DNA from: an uncultured Anaerolineaceae bacterium
GTDB lineage: Bacteria > Chloroflexota > Anaerolineae > Anaerolineales > Anaerolineaceae
Direction of reading: 5' to 3'
Assembly (NCBI GenBank): GCA_937897615.1
Contig: CALCNO010000039.1
Coordinates: 1-12,897, forward strand
DNA length: 12,897 bases
Shown piece after piece: positions 5,570-12,369 of the stretch (position 1 is its first letter; each line of letters opens with the position of its first letter). The position numbers and the translations under genes are program-made. The notes under the pieces were generated by a model, which saw only the letters and a list, made by a program, of their open reading frames with translations, ran no database searches and was not told the DNA's origin.

Positions 5570-6337
5570 ATGACACAGCCAAAAACCGCATTTTCTATCA
5601 AAGTAAATCAAAAAAAGGTGGTGAGGATCCTTTTGGTCATCGCGGGGGTGTTGCTGCTTGGGCACCTTGCGGGGTTGCTGGCAAAATTTGTGTTTCATCA
5701 TTCAAACGTGTTGGGGCTGGTGCCATTTTTCTATTTTGACCAGGAAAAGAACGCCCCCACTTTTTTTCAGGCCAGCGTGCTTGGCCTCAATGCCTGTCTT
5801 TTGCTGCTAATCACTATCCTTGAGGGGCAAAACAAAACAAAGCGCTGGGGCTATTTTCTGGTATTAACCATCGGTTTCCTTTACATGGCCATTGACGATT
5901 GGAAGCAATTTCATGAGTTGCTCAGTGTGCCGCTGCAAAACTGGATTGGCGCTGATCAGTTAGGGGTTTTTACATTCACCTGGGTGATCGGCGGAATTCT
6001 TGCTGTGATCCTTGCCGTTCTTATCTTTTATCGTTTCTTGGCCGGCCTGGAGGTCGAGATTCGCCGCCAGTTTATACTGGCCGCCGCTCTTTACGTGACC
6101 GGTGCAATCGGCTTTGAATTGTTAGGAGGGTACTTTGCTGCTACAATGGGGTATGGAAGCTCCCTCTACCAGCTTGAAGTGACCTGTGAAGAAACGCTTG
6201 AAATGGCGGGGATGATCCTGATGATCAGAGCGTTGCTGAGTTATTTGCCGATTTATTACCCTTCGCTGAGCCTCGAAACATCATTTATCAAGGGACAACC
6301 CCGGAAAGTTCAGAAAGGAGAGAAAAATGAAAAATAA
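5570..6337 (+). CDS. Conserved six-helix membrane protein, function unknown
   Basis: A 255-residue membrane protein with six likely helices at about 18-40, 67-85, 93-110, 129-156, 168-190 and 209-230, and a charged C-terminus. Acidic and histidine residues sit at helix ends: D109-D110 and H115-E116 (DDWKQFHE) after helix 3, E183 (GFELLGG) within helix 5 and E207-E208 with E211 (CEETLEMAG) entering helix 6. The loop VLGLVPFFYFDQEKN (47-61) is also family-like. I recall uncharacterised homologues with the same D/E..HE, E..GG and EE.LEM.G marks in several phyla; the clustering suggests a buried polar or metal site, which is inference. The ATG at 5570 is the only usable start because TAG occurs in frame at 5552; the ribosome site is weak. 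The gene overlaps the next by 11 bases. Confidence 0.8.
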   Translation: MTQPKTAFSIKVNQKKVVRILLVIAGVLLLGHLAGLLAKFVFHHSNVLGLVPFFYFDQEKNAPTFFQASVLGLNACLLLLITILEGQNKTKRWGYFLVLTIGFLYMAIDDWKQFHELLSVPLQNWIGADQLGVFTFTWVIGGILAVILAVLIFYRFLAGLEVEIRRQFILAAALYVTGAIGFELLGGYFAATMGYGSSLYQLEVTCEETLEMAGMILMIRALLSYLPIYYPSLSLETSFIKGQPRKVQKGEKNEK

Positions 6338-6761
6338 AGGAACTCTCACCAAAGTCCTGGCGGTTGCCGGCACAGTTCTTTTAGGGCTGCCATTTTTGCT
6401 GCTTCTCGTTTTGACGGTTGCCGCTTTCTTTTCTTCTGGCGGAAAATTCCTCTTTGATTACATGCTGCCCGCTGAAGTTCTGCCGGTTGTGCTCGGCGGG
6501 GGTGTGCTTCTGCTCTGGGCCGCGTTCCGCAGCAAACTCTATCTCAAGCCGCTTGCCTGGATTTTGGGACTCTCCTTGCTTTCTCTGGCAGCCTGCCAGG
6601 GAATTGCGATGATTTCAGGGTTGGCGGATGGCAGCCGCGAGGCCAGCGGCCCCATTTTCTATTTGGTCATTGCCCTGCTGCTCCTGTATGATGTCGGAGT
6701 TCTGACGTCGATGATCCTCGGTATCGCGCTCACCCGGAAGGTCTTTGCCAAAGCACAATAA
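6327..6761 (+). CDS. Four-helix membrane protein, function unknown
   Basis: A 144-residue hydrophobic protein with four likely helices at about 10-34, 48-67, 75-97 and 109-135. A short polar loop around residues 98-108 (GLADGSREASG) separates helices 3 and 4, and both termini are basic, consistent with both lying in the cytoplasm. I do not recognise a family. It starts inside the last codons of the six-helix protein gene with an 11-base overlap and has its own AAAGGAGAG ribosome site (6315-6323). The two are therefore almost certainly cotranscribed and translationally coupled, which suggests that the products may work together. A downstream gene converges on it after only 25 bases, and I see no terminator in that gap. 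Confidence 0.78.
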   Translation: MKNKGTLTKVLAVAGTVLLGLPFLLLLVLTVAAFFSSGGKFLFDYMLPAEVLPVVLGGGVLLLWAAFRSKLYLKPLAWILGLSLLSLAACQGIAMISGLADGSREASGPIFYLVIALLLLYDVGVLTSMILGIALTRKVFAKAQ

Positions 6762-6786
6762 CGTGCAGCCTGTATCAAACGGCAAA

Positions 6787-7755
6787 TTATCCCTGTCCCG
6801 GAGCCGACAGTTTTAGCGCCTTTCTGCCCCGTAGCCATACCAATAGCAAAAATCCGCTTTGGAGCGCACTGGCAAGCAGCACGAGCCAGAGGATTTCGGT
6901 AAACCCTCCCGCTATCGTGAACACAATATCGGAAAGATGAAGAACGGTTGGAACGACAAAAACCGGCAGGTCCTCCCGGCTAAAAGGTGCCGTCATCTTG
7001 CCACGCCAGAGGTAGACAAGCAATAATGTGGGCACCAGCAGGTGGAACGCCAGCATGACCCATTCGATGGGCTGGCCTTTTTGAAAGACTGGCCCCAGCC
7101 ACAGGAGAAAATTTGAGATCGGGCTGATCATCAACAAAAGCGCTGCGACCATCATCACAAAGGGATAAACAATCCCTACCCAGGTGCGGTAGCCAGAGCG
7201 CCGGTACCACCAACGCCCGATGAGTATACATGCGCTGCCGTAGAGCATGATCAGCATCCAGCCCGGCCAGTTGAAAACGGGAATCCGCAGCAGGTTGGTA
7301 TCGCTGGTGGCGATCAGCCAGTTCCATCTGCCAGAGGTGACCCCGCCCACGGTGAACACCTGGCGAATTGCCAGCGGGTCGAGCGAGAAATCCTGCAGCA
7401 TGCCGAATAAACCGATGATGGGAGGTTTGGCCCAATTGGGAACCCGCACCTTTTCAAGCAGCCATAGCCCGCAGATCAATACGCAGACTTCGATGATAGG
7501 CACAGAGGCGGGCACAAACCCGATCATCACCAGTGAACGGCCGTAGGAGTAGAGTCCCATTACAATTGCCGCATTCTCGTAAATGGAGGCGTACAAGAAA
7601 ATGAACGCGAACATCTCCAGCAGTTCTGTCACCGGGTGCTGTCCGCGCTTAAGGATATACGCTACAACTAAAAGCCCCAGCAGAAGTGCAATGATATCCT
7701 GTAGCAGCCAGGGGATAGGAAACGGTTCCTTAAAGATGTACCCAAGAATGCCCAT
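6787..7755 (-). CDS. CruF/DUF422-like polytopic membrane protein
   Basis: A 322-residue membrane protein with about eight to nine helices. The middle resembles carotenoid-biosynthesis proteins of the CruF/DUF422 type: a YENAAIVMGLYSYG stretch (E in a helix, then Y.Y), a VPASVPIIEVCVL loop, QDFSLDPLAIRQ, then RWNW and IPVFNWPGWM. These match that family's E...G.Y.Y, D..LDP.A, W.W and VP..NF.GW order. CruF-type enzymes hydrate carotenoid end groups, but no other carotenoid gene is in the window, so function is only suggested. I chose the ATG at 7755 because GGGAG lies 6 bases before it. The longer start at 7794 adds 13 residues and has no ribosome site. It converges on the 6327 gene and diverges from the M1 peptidase gene. 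Confidence 0.75.
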   Translation of the reverse strand: MGILGYIFKEPFPIPWLLQDIIALLLGLLVVAYILKRGQHPVTELLEMFAFIFLYASIYENAAIVMGLYSYGRSLVMIGFVPASVPIIEVCVLICGLWLLEKVRVPNWAKPPIIGLFGMLQDFSLDPLAIRQVFTVGGVTSGRWNWLIATSDTNLLRIPVFNWPGWMLIMLYGSACILIGRWWYRRSGYRTWVGIVYPFVMMVAALLLMISPISNFLLWLGPVFQKGQPIEWVMLAFHLLVPTLLLVYLWRGKMTAPFSREDLPVFVVPTVLHLSDIVFTIAGGFTEILWLVLLASALQSGFLLLVWLRGRKALKLSAPGQG

Positions 7756-7824
7756 TTGTTTCTCCCAGAGATTGTCTAAAAAGTTGTATTTCATTAATAC
7801 AAAAATAATGAATTCGTTCTAGTG

Positions 7825-7830
7825 TATAAA
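7825..7830 (+). promoter_or_regulatory. -10 box (TATAAA) for the M1 peptidase gene
   Basis: TATAAA matches five of six bases and lies 26 bases before the ATG at 7857, giving a leader of about 20 bases with a strong ribosome site. The 101-base gap from 7756 to 7856 must also hold the promoter of the divergent membrane protein; a TATTAA on the minus strand (7794-7799) is a weak candidate. No -35 is clear for either. Confidence 0.38.
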
Positions 7831-7856
7831 GATAGATTTGCGCTGCAGGAGGGCAT

Positions 7857-9359
7857 ATGAAAAGGACATTCCGTTTGGCCTTGTCGGCAATCATGGTACT
7901 GGGCGTTGCTGCGGCCTGCACCTCGGCACAAAAGTCGGCCGTTTCAACGCACGCTTTTTTGACCGACTTTGGCGACCGTTCTGTGTACAGCAGCGGTCTG
8001 ATTGCAGCAGAGCAAGGCGCGCTCACCGCTCTTGCTGCTGCCACTGAATACCATATCGACCTCACCATTGCGGATGACCTGACCACGCTCAATGGTACAG
8101 AGGCCATTCACTATACCAATCAGGAAAACCAGGCCCTTACTGAGATTGCTCTCCAGTTGTACCCCAACCAACTGGGCGGAAGTGTGGAACTTTCCAACGT
8201 TCAGGTCAATGAGCAACCGGCCACCTTGAGCTACCGCGAGAACCATAGTGCGGCGCTGGTTGCGCTGCCTTCTGCGCTCCAGCCAGGCGAATCAGTTATT
8301 CTCACGGTGGATTTTCAGGTGAAGCTGCCTACCTCTGGTGGCGGAAATTATGGTTTGTTTGGGTACATTGATAGCATTCTTGTGCTGGATGGCTTTTACC
8401 CCGGCATCCCGGTCTATGATGAAAGCGGTTGGCATGCCGGCCATTTACCAGCCAATGCCGATACCACTTTCAATGATGCCTCCTTTTACCTGGTGCGGGT
8501 AACTGCTCCGGCCAACCTTGTGCTGGTCTCCTCAGGGGTTGAAGTGGAAAGACAGACCAGGAAGAACCAACAGATGGTGACCTTTGCTCTGGGCCCCGGG
8601 CGGGATTTCTACCTTGCCGCCAGCAGCAAATTCATCAAGGTGAGCAAAACCATCGGCGAAACTGTGGTGAACAGTTATGCTTTTTCCGATTACCAAAAAG
8701 GGGCTGAACTTGCGCTCACTACCGCCGCTAACGCGCTTCAGGATTACAGCCTGCGCTATGGCGATTATCCCTATACAGAATTTGACGTTGTCAGTACCCC
8801 CATGCAGGGCGCTACCGGGATTGAGTATCCCGGGATTGTGGGCATCAACAAATGGGTTTATGACCCTTCGCAGTCTGCAGGCGGTGTTACGGCGTTTGTC
8901 ACCCTGGAGACCACGGTAGCACATGAGGTTGGACACCAGTGGTTTTACAACAGCGTGGGCAATGACCAGGCTAACGAGCCCTGGGTGGACGAATCCCTGA
9001 CGCAGTATGTCACCGGGATCTACTACCTGGATGAATACGGGCCTGAGGCAATGGCGGAGTACCGCGAAAGCTGGACCGGCCGCTGGAACCGGGTAAACGA
9101 AGAGCCAATTCCCATTGGGCTGCCAGCAGACAATTATCAGGGTGCTCAGTACAGTGCCATCGTCTATGGGCGCGGGCCGATCTTCCTGCAAACCCTGGCC
9201 GAACAGATGGGCCAGGCGACATTTGATCAGTTCCTATTGGATTACGCCAGGAAGTATGATTGGCAGATCAGCAGTACCGAGAGTTTTAAGTCACTTGCCG
9301 AAGCCCATTGCCAGTGTGACTTGACACCGTTGTTTGACGAGTGGGTTTATAAGAAATAA
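7857..9359 (+). CDS. M1 family zinc metallopeptidase, predicted lipoprotein
   Basis: A 500-residue gluzincin of the M1 (aminopeptidase N-like) family. The first 20 residues form a lipoprotein signal peptide and C21 is the predicted lipidated cysteine, though the -3 position is alanine, not leucine. Residues about 60-260 form the N-terminal beta-rich domain. The catalytic domain has GIEYPGIVG (321-329, the exopeptidase-motif position), zinc site HEVGHQW (356-362) with the third ligand E379 in WVDES, and Y437 in YGRG as the likely transition-state tyrosine. The reading stops at about 500, so the large helical C-terminal domain of classical aminopeptidase N is absent, as in many short bacterial M1 proteins. 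It is expected to trim peptides outside the cytoplasmic membrane. GCAGGAGGG fixes the start. The gene stands alone, divergent from the CruF-like gene. Confidence 0.93.
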   Translation: MKRTFRLALSAIMVLGVAAACTSAQKSAVSTHAFLTDFGDRSVYSSGLIAAEQGALTALAAATEYHIDLTIADDLTTLNGTEAIHYTNQENQALTEIALQLYPNQLGGSVELSNVQVNEQPATLSYRENHSAALVALPSALQPGESVILTVDFQVKLPTSGGGNYGLFGYIDSILVLDGFYPGIPVYDESGWHAGHLPANADTTFNDASFYLVRVTAPANLVLVSSGVEVERQTRKNQQMVTFALGPGRDFYLAASSKFIKVSKTIGETVVNSYAFSDYQKGAELALTTAANALQDYSLRYGDYPYTEFDVVSTPMQGATGIEYPGIVGINKWVYDPSQSAGGVTAFVTLETTVAHEVGHQWFYNSVGNDQANEPWVDESLTQYVTGIYYLDEYGPEAMAEYRESWTGRWNRVNEEPIPIGLPADNYQGAQYSAIVYGRGPIFLQTLAEQMGQATFDQFLLDYARKYDWQISSTESFKSLAEAHCQCDLTPLFDEWVYKK

Positions 9360-9393
9360 GAATCTTAAACTTTTATATGAATTTTGAGATTTC

Positions 9394-9423
9394 TTGTGAT
9401 ATGAGCGGATTTCACTATATAAT
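9394..9423 (+). promoter_or_regulatory. Promoter of the DUF3597 gene
   Basis: TTGTGA (9394-9399, four of six -35 bases) is followed after 18 bases by a perfect TATAAT (9418-9423), in an AT-rich stretch between the M1 stop and the ATG at 9465. This is the only promoter in the window where both hexamers are recognisable. The leader would be about 35 bases. Confidence 0.6.
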
Positions 9424-9464
9424 TAATTAAATTCAAACTATTTAGGTAATGAAAGGAAAAAATC

Positions 9465-9896
9465 ATGGCATTCTTTAAAGACATTCTCACCAAGCTCGGC
9501 TTCAAACCCAAAGCAGCCACCACCACCGCTGGCTCCACCACCACGACCAGCACGGCAGGCGCCAAAGTTGGCAATTTGCTCGGCAATCTCACCGCAGCCG
9601 CCAAACCGTCAGTTGTTGCTGCACCGATGGAAATGCTGGATGTAGTTGCCAAGTTGGATGGCCTGGCCAAAGCCAACCCGGAAAAACTGGATTGGAAAGT
9701 CTCCATTGTTGACCTGCTCAAACTGTTGGGCATTGACAGCAGCCTGACCTCCCGCAAGGAACTGGCCGTTGAACTTGGTTGCCCCGCCGACCTGATGGGT
9801 GGCGATTACGCCAAGATGAACGTATGGCTGCACAAAACCGTTCTACAGAAAATCGCTGCGAACGGTGGCAATGTGCCCGCCAGCCTGCTCAAGTAA
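9465..9896 (+). CDS. DUF3597 domain protein
   Basis: A 143-residue soluble protein. It starts MAFFKDILTKLGFK (a short amphipathic helix), has a threonine-rich low-complexity linker at about residues 18-32, and then a compact domain from about 52 to 140. That domain has MEMLDVVAKLDGLAKANPEK (55-74), LDWKVSIVDLLKLLGIDSSL (75-94), a SRKELAVELGCP segment (96-107) and a final MNVWLHKTVLQKIAANGGNV. This is the DUF3597 pattern, in which WK.SIVDLLK.L..D.S...R..LA.ELG is highly conserved. The structure is thought to be a small helical bundle; the function is unknown to me. The linker suggests the N-terminal helix can act separately, perhaps as a membrane or partner anchor (inference). AAAGGA lies 7-8 bases before the ATG. 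It has its own promoter and terminator, so it is monocistronic and probably well expressed. Confidence 0.92.
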   Translation: MAFFKDILTKLGFKPKAATTTAGSTTTTSTAGAKVGNLLGNLTAAAKPSVVAAPMEMLDVVAKLDGLAKANPEKLDWKVSIVDLLKLLGIDSSLTSRKELAVELGCPADLMGGDYAKMNVWLHKTVLQKIAANGGNVPASLLK

Positions 9897-9911
9897 GCGT
9901 TCAAAGAAAAA

Positions 9912-9947
9912 AAAAATTAAAGCGCCCGTGAGGGCGCTTTAATTTTT
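9912..9947. terminator. Strong bidirectional intrinsic terminator
   Basis: A perfect 16-base-pair stem, AAAAATTAAAGCGCCC (9912-9927) with GGGCGCTTTAATTTTT (9932-9947), closes on a GTGA tetraloop. The stem contains its own A-run and T-run, so it can act from either side, and a GC-rich hexamer sits next to the loop. It lies 15 bases after the stop of the DUF3597 gene. Confidence 0.92.
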
Positions 9948-9975
9948 CATTTTCGTCGTGAATAAATACAACCTT

Positions 9976-9984
9976 TGCTATAAT
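9976..9984 (+). promoter_or_regulatory. Extended -10 promoter of the zinc-ribbon gene
   Basis: TGC directly before TATAAT (9979-9984) makes a textbook extended -10 element, 36 bases before the ATG at 10021. The -35 region is weak, which is normal when an extended -10 is present. It follows directly after the terminator, so this is the start of a new transcription unit. Confidence 0.62.
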
Positions 9985-10020
9985 TGGGGAAGAAGAGATT
10001 TCATTCCGAAGAGGTGAAAG

Positions 10021-10563
10021 ATGTTCCGAAGACCCATCCGCAGGGCTGTACGCCGCATGGGCGTATCTGCTGTTGCGCAGAATGAGGTTTTGCGCGCCAA
10101 CCAGTTGCTCCAGTTGGGGCAATTTGTACCCGCTGCCGAGGCCTTCATGCACCTGGCCCGCCAGATGGAGCGCTTTGGCAAACCCAGGCAAGCCGCCAAT
10201 TTACATGCACAGGCTGCTCTGGCCTGGGCCAAAGCCGGCATTGAGGAGCGCGCAACCAACCAGGCCAATATTGCTTTTTCGCAGTTCACCCTTCTGGGAA
10301 TGCAGCAGCGGATCGCTGAGTTTAAAGCCGAGTTTGACCAAATCTTACACCCCCGCAAGCTGGTTCAAGAAGGGAACGTTGAAGCTGCACCCGTGCGGCC
10401 AGCAATGCCGGCGGCTGCGGTTTTGCCGGCTGTTCAGCAGCGCGGAAAGCTGCCTGCCACCTGTACACAGTGCGGTGCCCCGGTGCGCGCGGATGAAATA
10501 GAGTGGATTGACGACACCAGCGCCGAGTGTGAATTTTGCGGCGCAATTCTCGACACGAAATGA
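10021..10563 (+). CDS. Helical-repeat protein with C-terminal zinc ribbon
   Basis: A 180-residue protein in two parts. Residues about 18-110 are amphipathic helices that read like TPR units (NQLLQLGQFVPAAEAFMHLA at 27-46; QAANLHAQAALAWAKAG at 57-73). A proline- and alanine-rich linker (about 120-140) leads to a small zinc-binding domain with C148 and C151 (CTQCGAP) and C170 and C173 (CEFCGA), two CxxC knuckles 18 residues apart. The N-terminus MFRRPIRRAVRR is strongly basic. Helical repeats plus zinc ribbon suggest an adaptor or scaffold that binds protein or nucleic acid; this is inference and I know no named family. GAGGTG precedes the ATG. The next gene begins 10 bases after the stop, so the pair is likely cotranscribed. 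Confidence 0.82.
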   Translation: MFRRPIRRAVRRMGVSAVAQNEVLRANQLLQLGQFVPAAEAFMHLARQMERFGKPRQAANLHAQAALAWAKAGIEERATNQANIAFSQFTLLGMQQRIAEFKAEFDQILHPRKLVQEGNVEAAPVRPAMPAAAVLPAVQQRGKLPATCTQCGAPVRADEIEWIDDTSAECEFCGAILDTK

Positions 10564-10573
10564 GCCATTACTG

Positions 10574-11389
10574 ATGCCCGTAGATTCTTATATTGATTCG
10601 ATTGACCAAAAGAGAAAAGAACACGAAAAGCGTCTGATCGCCAGCCCGCGCAATTGGTTTTCGTTGATAGGTTTGTTCCCCCTTACTGAAGGTACCAATA
10701 CGCTGGGTGAAGAGGCCTCTTGTTCCGTCCACATTCCCGGAGCCAGTGTCCCGCTGTTTGCCAGCCTGGAACTGCACAACGGCGAGGTAGAACTGAAATC
10801 TCATGTGGGCAGCCTGCTCGTCAATGACAAACCGGCATCTCCTGGCATGCTGCGCACTGACCGCGATTCTGCTCCGGATTTACTTGCCATTGGTTCGATC
10901 CAAATGGCCGTATTAAAGAGGGGCGGAAAGTATTTTATCCGTGCGTGGGATGCCCTCTTACAGGGTGCAGGAGGATTTCCAGGATTGAATTATTACCCGG
11001 CTGATCCCAAATGGCGCATCCAGGCGGATTTTACTGTTTTTCCGGAACCGCGCAGGCTGCCGGTGGAAGATGTGATTGGCACGCGTTACGAGGTGGGCTT
11101 TGTTGGGCAGGCTTCTTTTTCGGTGGGGGGCGTTCCATGCAGTTTGATCGCGGAAGGCGACGATGACGGCGTGCAATTCAGCTTCAGCGACCCTACTGCG
11201 GGTGAGACCACTTACCCTGCGGGCCGCTATTTGCTTGCCGACAGCCCTAAAGATGGAAGGATCGAGTTAGATTTTAACCTGGCGTACAACTGGCCGTGTG
11301 CCTATACCCCGTATGCTACTTGCCCGCTTCCGCCTTTTGAAAACCACCTAAAGGTTCGTATCGAAGCGGGCGAAAAACGCTATCACTAG
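10574..11389 (+). CDS. DUF1684 domain protein
   Basis: A 271-residue soluble protein. The DUF1684 signatures are clear in the second half: LNYYPADPKWRIQADF (residues 138-153), SDPTAGETTYPAGRYLLAD, a LDFNLAYNWPCAYTPYATCPLPP segment carrying the two invariant-looking cysteines, and a C-terminal AGEKRY. The first half has the usual KR..HE..L..SP..W.SLIGLF..T.G.N.LG start and a beta-rich domain. Function is unestablished. The common NPPCAY or NFPCAY motif reads NWPCAY here. I chose the ATG at 10574; an in-frame ATG at 10508 adds 22 residues and overlaps the zinc-ribbon gene by 56 bases without family-like sequence. The ribosome site is weak, which fits translational coupling to the upstream gene. 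It ends 6 bases from the convergent acyltransferase. Confidence 0.9.
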   Translation: MPVDSYIDSIDQKRKEHEKRLIASPRNWFSLIGLFPLTEGTNTLGEEASCSVHIPGASVPLFASLELHNGEVELKSHVGSLLVNDKPASPGMLRTDRDSAPDLLAIGSIQMAVLKRGGKYFIRAWDALLQGAGGFPGLNYYPADPKWRIQADFTVFPEPRRLPVEDVIGTRYEVGFVGQASFSVGGVPCSLIAEGDDDGVQFSFSDPTAGETTYPAGRYLLADSPKDGRIELDFNLAYNWPCAYTPYATCPLPPFENHLKVRIEAGEKRYH

Positions 11390-11395
11390 GCAGCG
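11373..11395 (-). terminator. Possible terminator of the acyltransferase, inside the DUF1684 end
   Basis: Read on the minus strand, CGCT (11395-11392) pairs with AGCG (11381-11378), followed directly by TTTTT (11377-11373). It starts immediately after the acyltransferase stop and overlaps the last codons of the convergent DUF1684 gene. The stem has only four strong pairs plus a possible wobble, so the call is weak. Confidence 0.3.
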
Positions 11396-12295
11396 CTAGT
11401 CTGCAAATCCCCCAAAATCACTAACATGCTGATGCAGCAGTTCTTTGCCTTTGGCGATGAGCTGCTGCAAAGTGGTACTGTCCCCCGCCGAGAACATTGT
11501 TTTGTTGAGAGGCTTTCCAAAGCTGATGGACGGCGAGAGGTATATCTTGCCCGGATGCAGCAGTTGAGAGATTACCTGGCCAAATTCCGCCAGGCGTTGT
11601 TGGTCGATCTGCTGGCGGCGGATTCTGGGCAGCCAGTGATGCGCCCAGTGGCTGCCCACCACGCCGCTGACGATCACCGGCAGGATGTTCAGCTCCGGGA
11701 TGTACTTAAAGAAAGTGTCGAACACATCCAGCCAGCCATCAATGGCTGTGGCTGCGCCGTGAAAAACTGCCGGGTCCGGGTCGCGGTGCCCGGCCGCAAA
11801 ATAGACTAATGCCCCACCCGCTTGCATGTGCTGAATAGCATTTCGCAGCACCACCATGCGGCTGCGTGCGTCCTGCCGGGAGGCGAAGAGGATGTGCTCT
11901 TTCAGGTTGGGTAACAAACGCAGGAATGGGATTTCAGAGGAGATCCACTGGATATCGTTTCTTGGCATCTTTGAAAAGATGACCAGGCCATCATAGGCGC
12001 CGGGGTGGTTGGTGACCACAAGCAGCGGGCCGCTTTGGGGGATGTTCTCGGTGCCGCAGGTGATCATATTTTGGCAAAAGAAGGAGAGACAGTACTCGCT
12101 GGCCTTTGGCAGCCCATCGGCTCCAACGATGCGGTCAAACGGCGCACCAATGTGGGCAAACCGGTCAGTGATGCGGCAGAACAGGCGCCAGGCAAGCCAG
12201 TGGTTAAACCTGTTTTTGGGCAGGCCAACCGAGCCAACGACCTCGTCGATCAGGCTGTCGCTGAGTTGCTGAATTACCTGTGGGTCTTCTGCCAT
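11396..12295 (-). CDS. PlsC-like acyltransferase (lysophospholipid acyltransferase family)
   Basis: A 299-residue protein of the PlsC/LPLAT superfamily. The catalytic HX4D motif is NHPGAYD (H97, D102) after the strand LLVVTN, and the upstream ENIPQSGP (84-90) is the usual lead-in loop. Then come ISSEIPFLRLLPNL (118-131) and the position of the glycerol-3-phosphate-binding block, which reads VYFAAGHRDPDP (164-175) rather than FPEGTRS. The expected proline-containing last block is near LPVIVSGVV (205-213). Such enzymes transfer an acyl chain to a lysophospholipid or related acceptor at the membrane. The altered third block and soluble-looking N-terminus suggest a different acceptor, perhaps an ornithine- or glycolipid-type lipid (inference). 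GAGGT lies 5-6 bases before the ATG. The gene converges with DUF1684 with 6 bases between stop codons. Confidence 0.85.
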   Translation of the reverse strand: MAEDPQVIQQLSDSLIDEVVGSVGLPKNRFNHWLAWRLFCRITDRFAHIGAPFDRIVGADGLPKASEYCLSFFCQNMITCGTENIPQSGPLLVVTNHPGAYDGLVIFSKMPRNDIQWISSEIPFLRLLPNLKEHILFASRQDARSRMVVLRNAIQHMQAGGALVYFAAGHRDPDPAVFHGAATAIDGWLDVFDTFFKYIPELNILPVIVSGVVGSHWAHHWLPRIRRQQIDQQRLAEFGQVISQLLHPGKIYLSPSISFGKPLNKTMFSAGDSTTLQQLIAKGKELLHQHVSDFGGFAD

Positions 12296-12369
12296 AACTT
12301 ACCTCACTTTATCCATTAAACACCGGAATACGCGGGTCGTTTTGGCCCAAACGAAACATTAAGGGAAAT

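Noticed and set aside
8532..9191. A 219-codon minus-strand open frame
   Set aside because: It is fully antisense to the catalytic part of the M1 peptidase and has no domain pattern; long antisense frames are expected in this base composition.
11426..11809. A 127-codon plus-strand open frame inside the acyltransferase gene
   Set aside because: It is antisense to conserved acyltransferase motifs and lacks a ribosome site or family pattern.
12338..12353. Inverted repeat CGTTT...AAACG upstream of the DinB gene
   Set aside because: The stem is only five pairs with a six-base loop, has no T-run, and is not placed like an operator relative to the -10 box.
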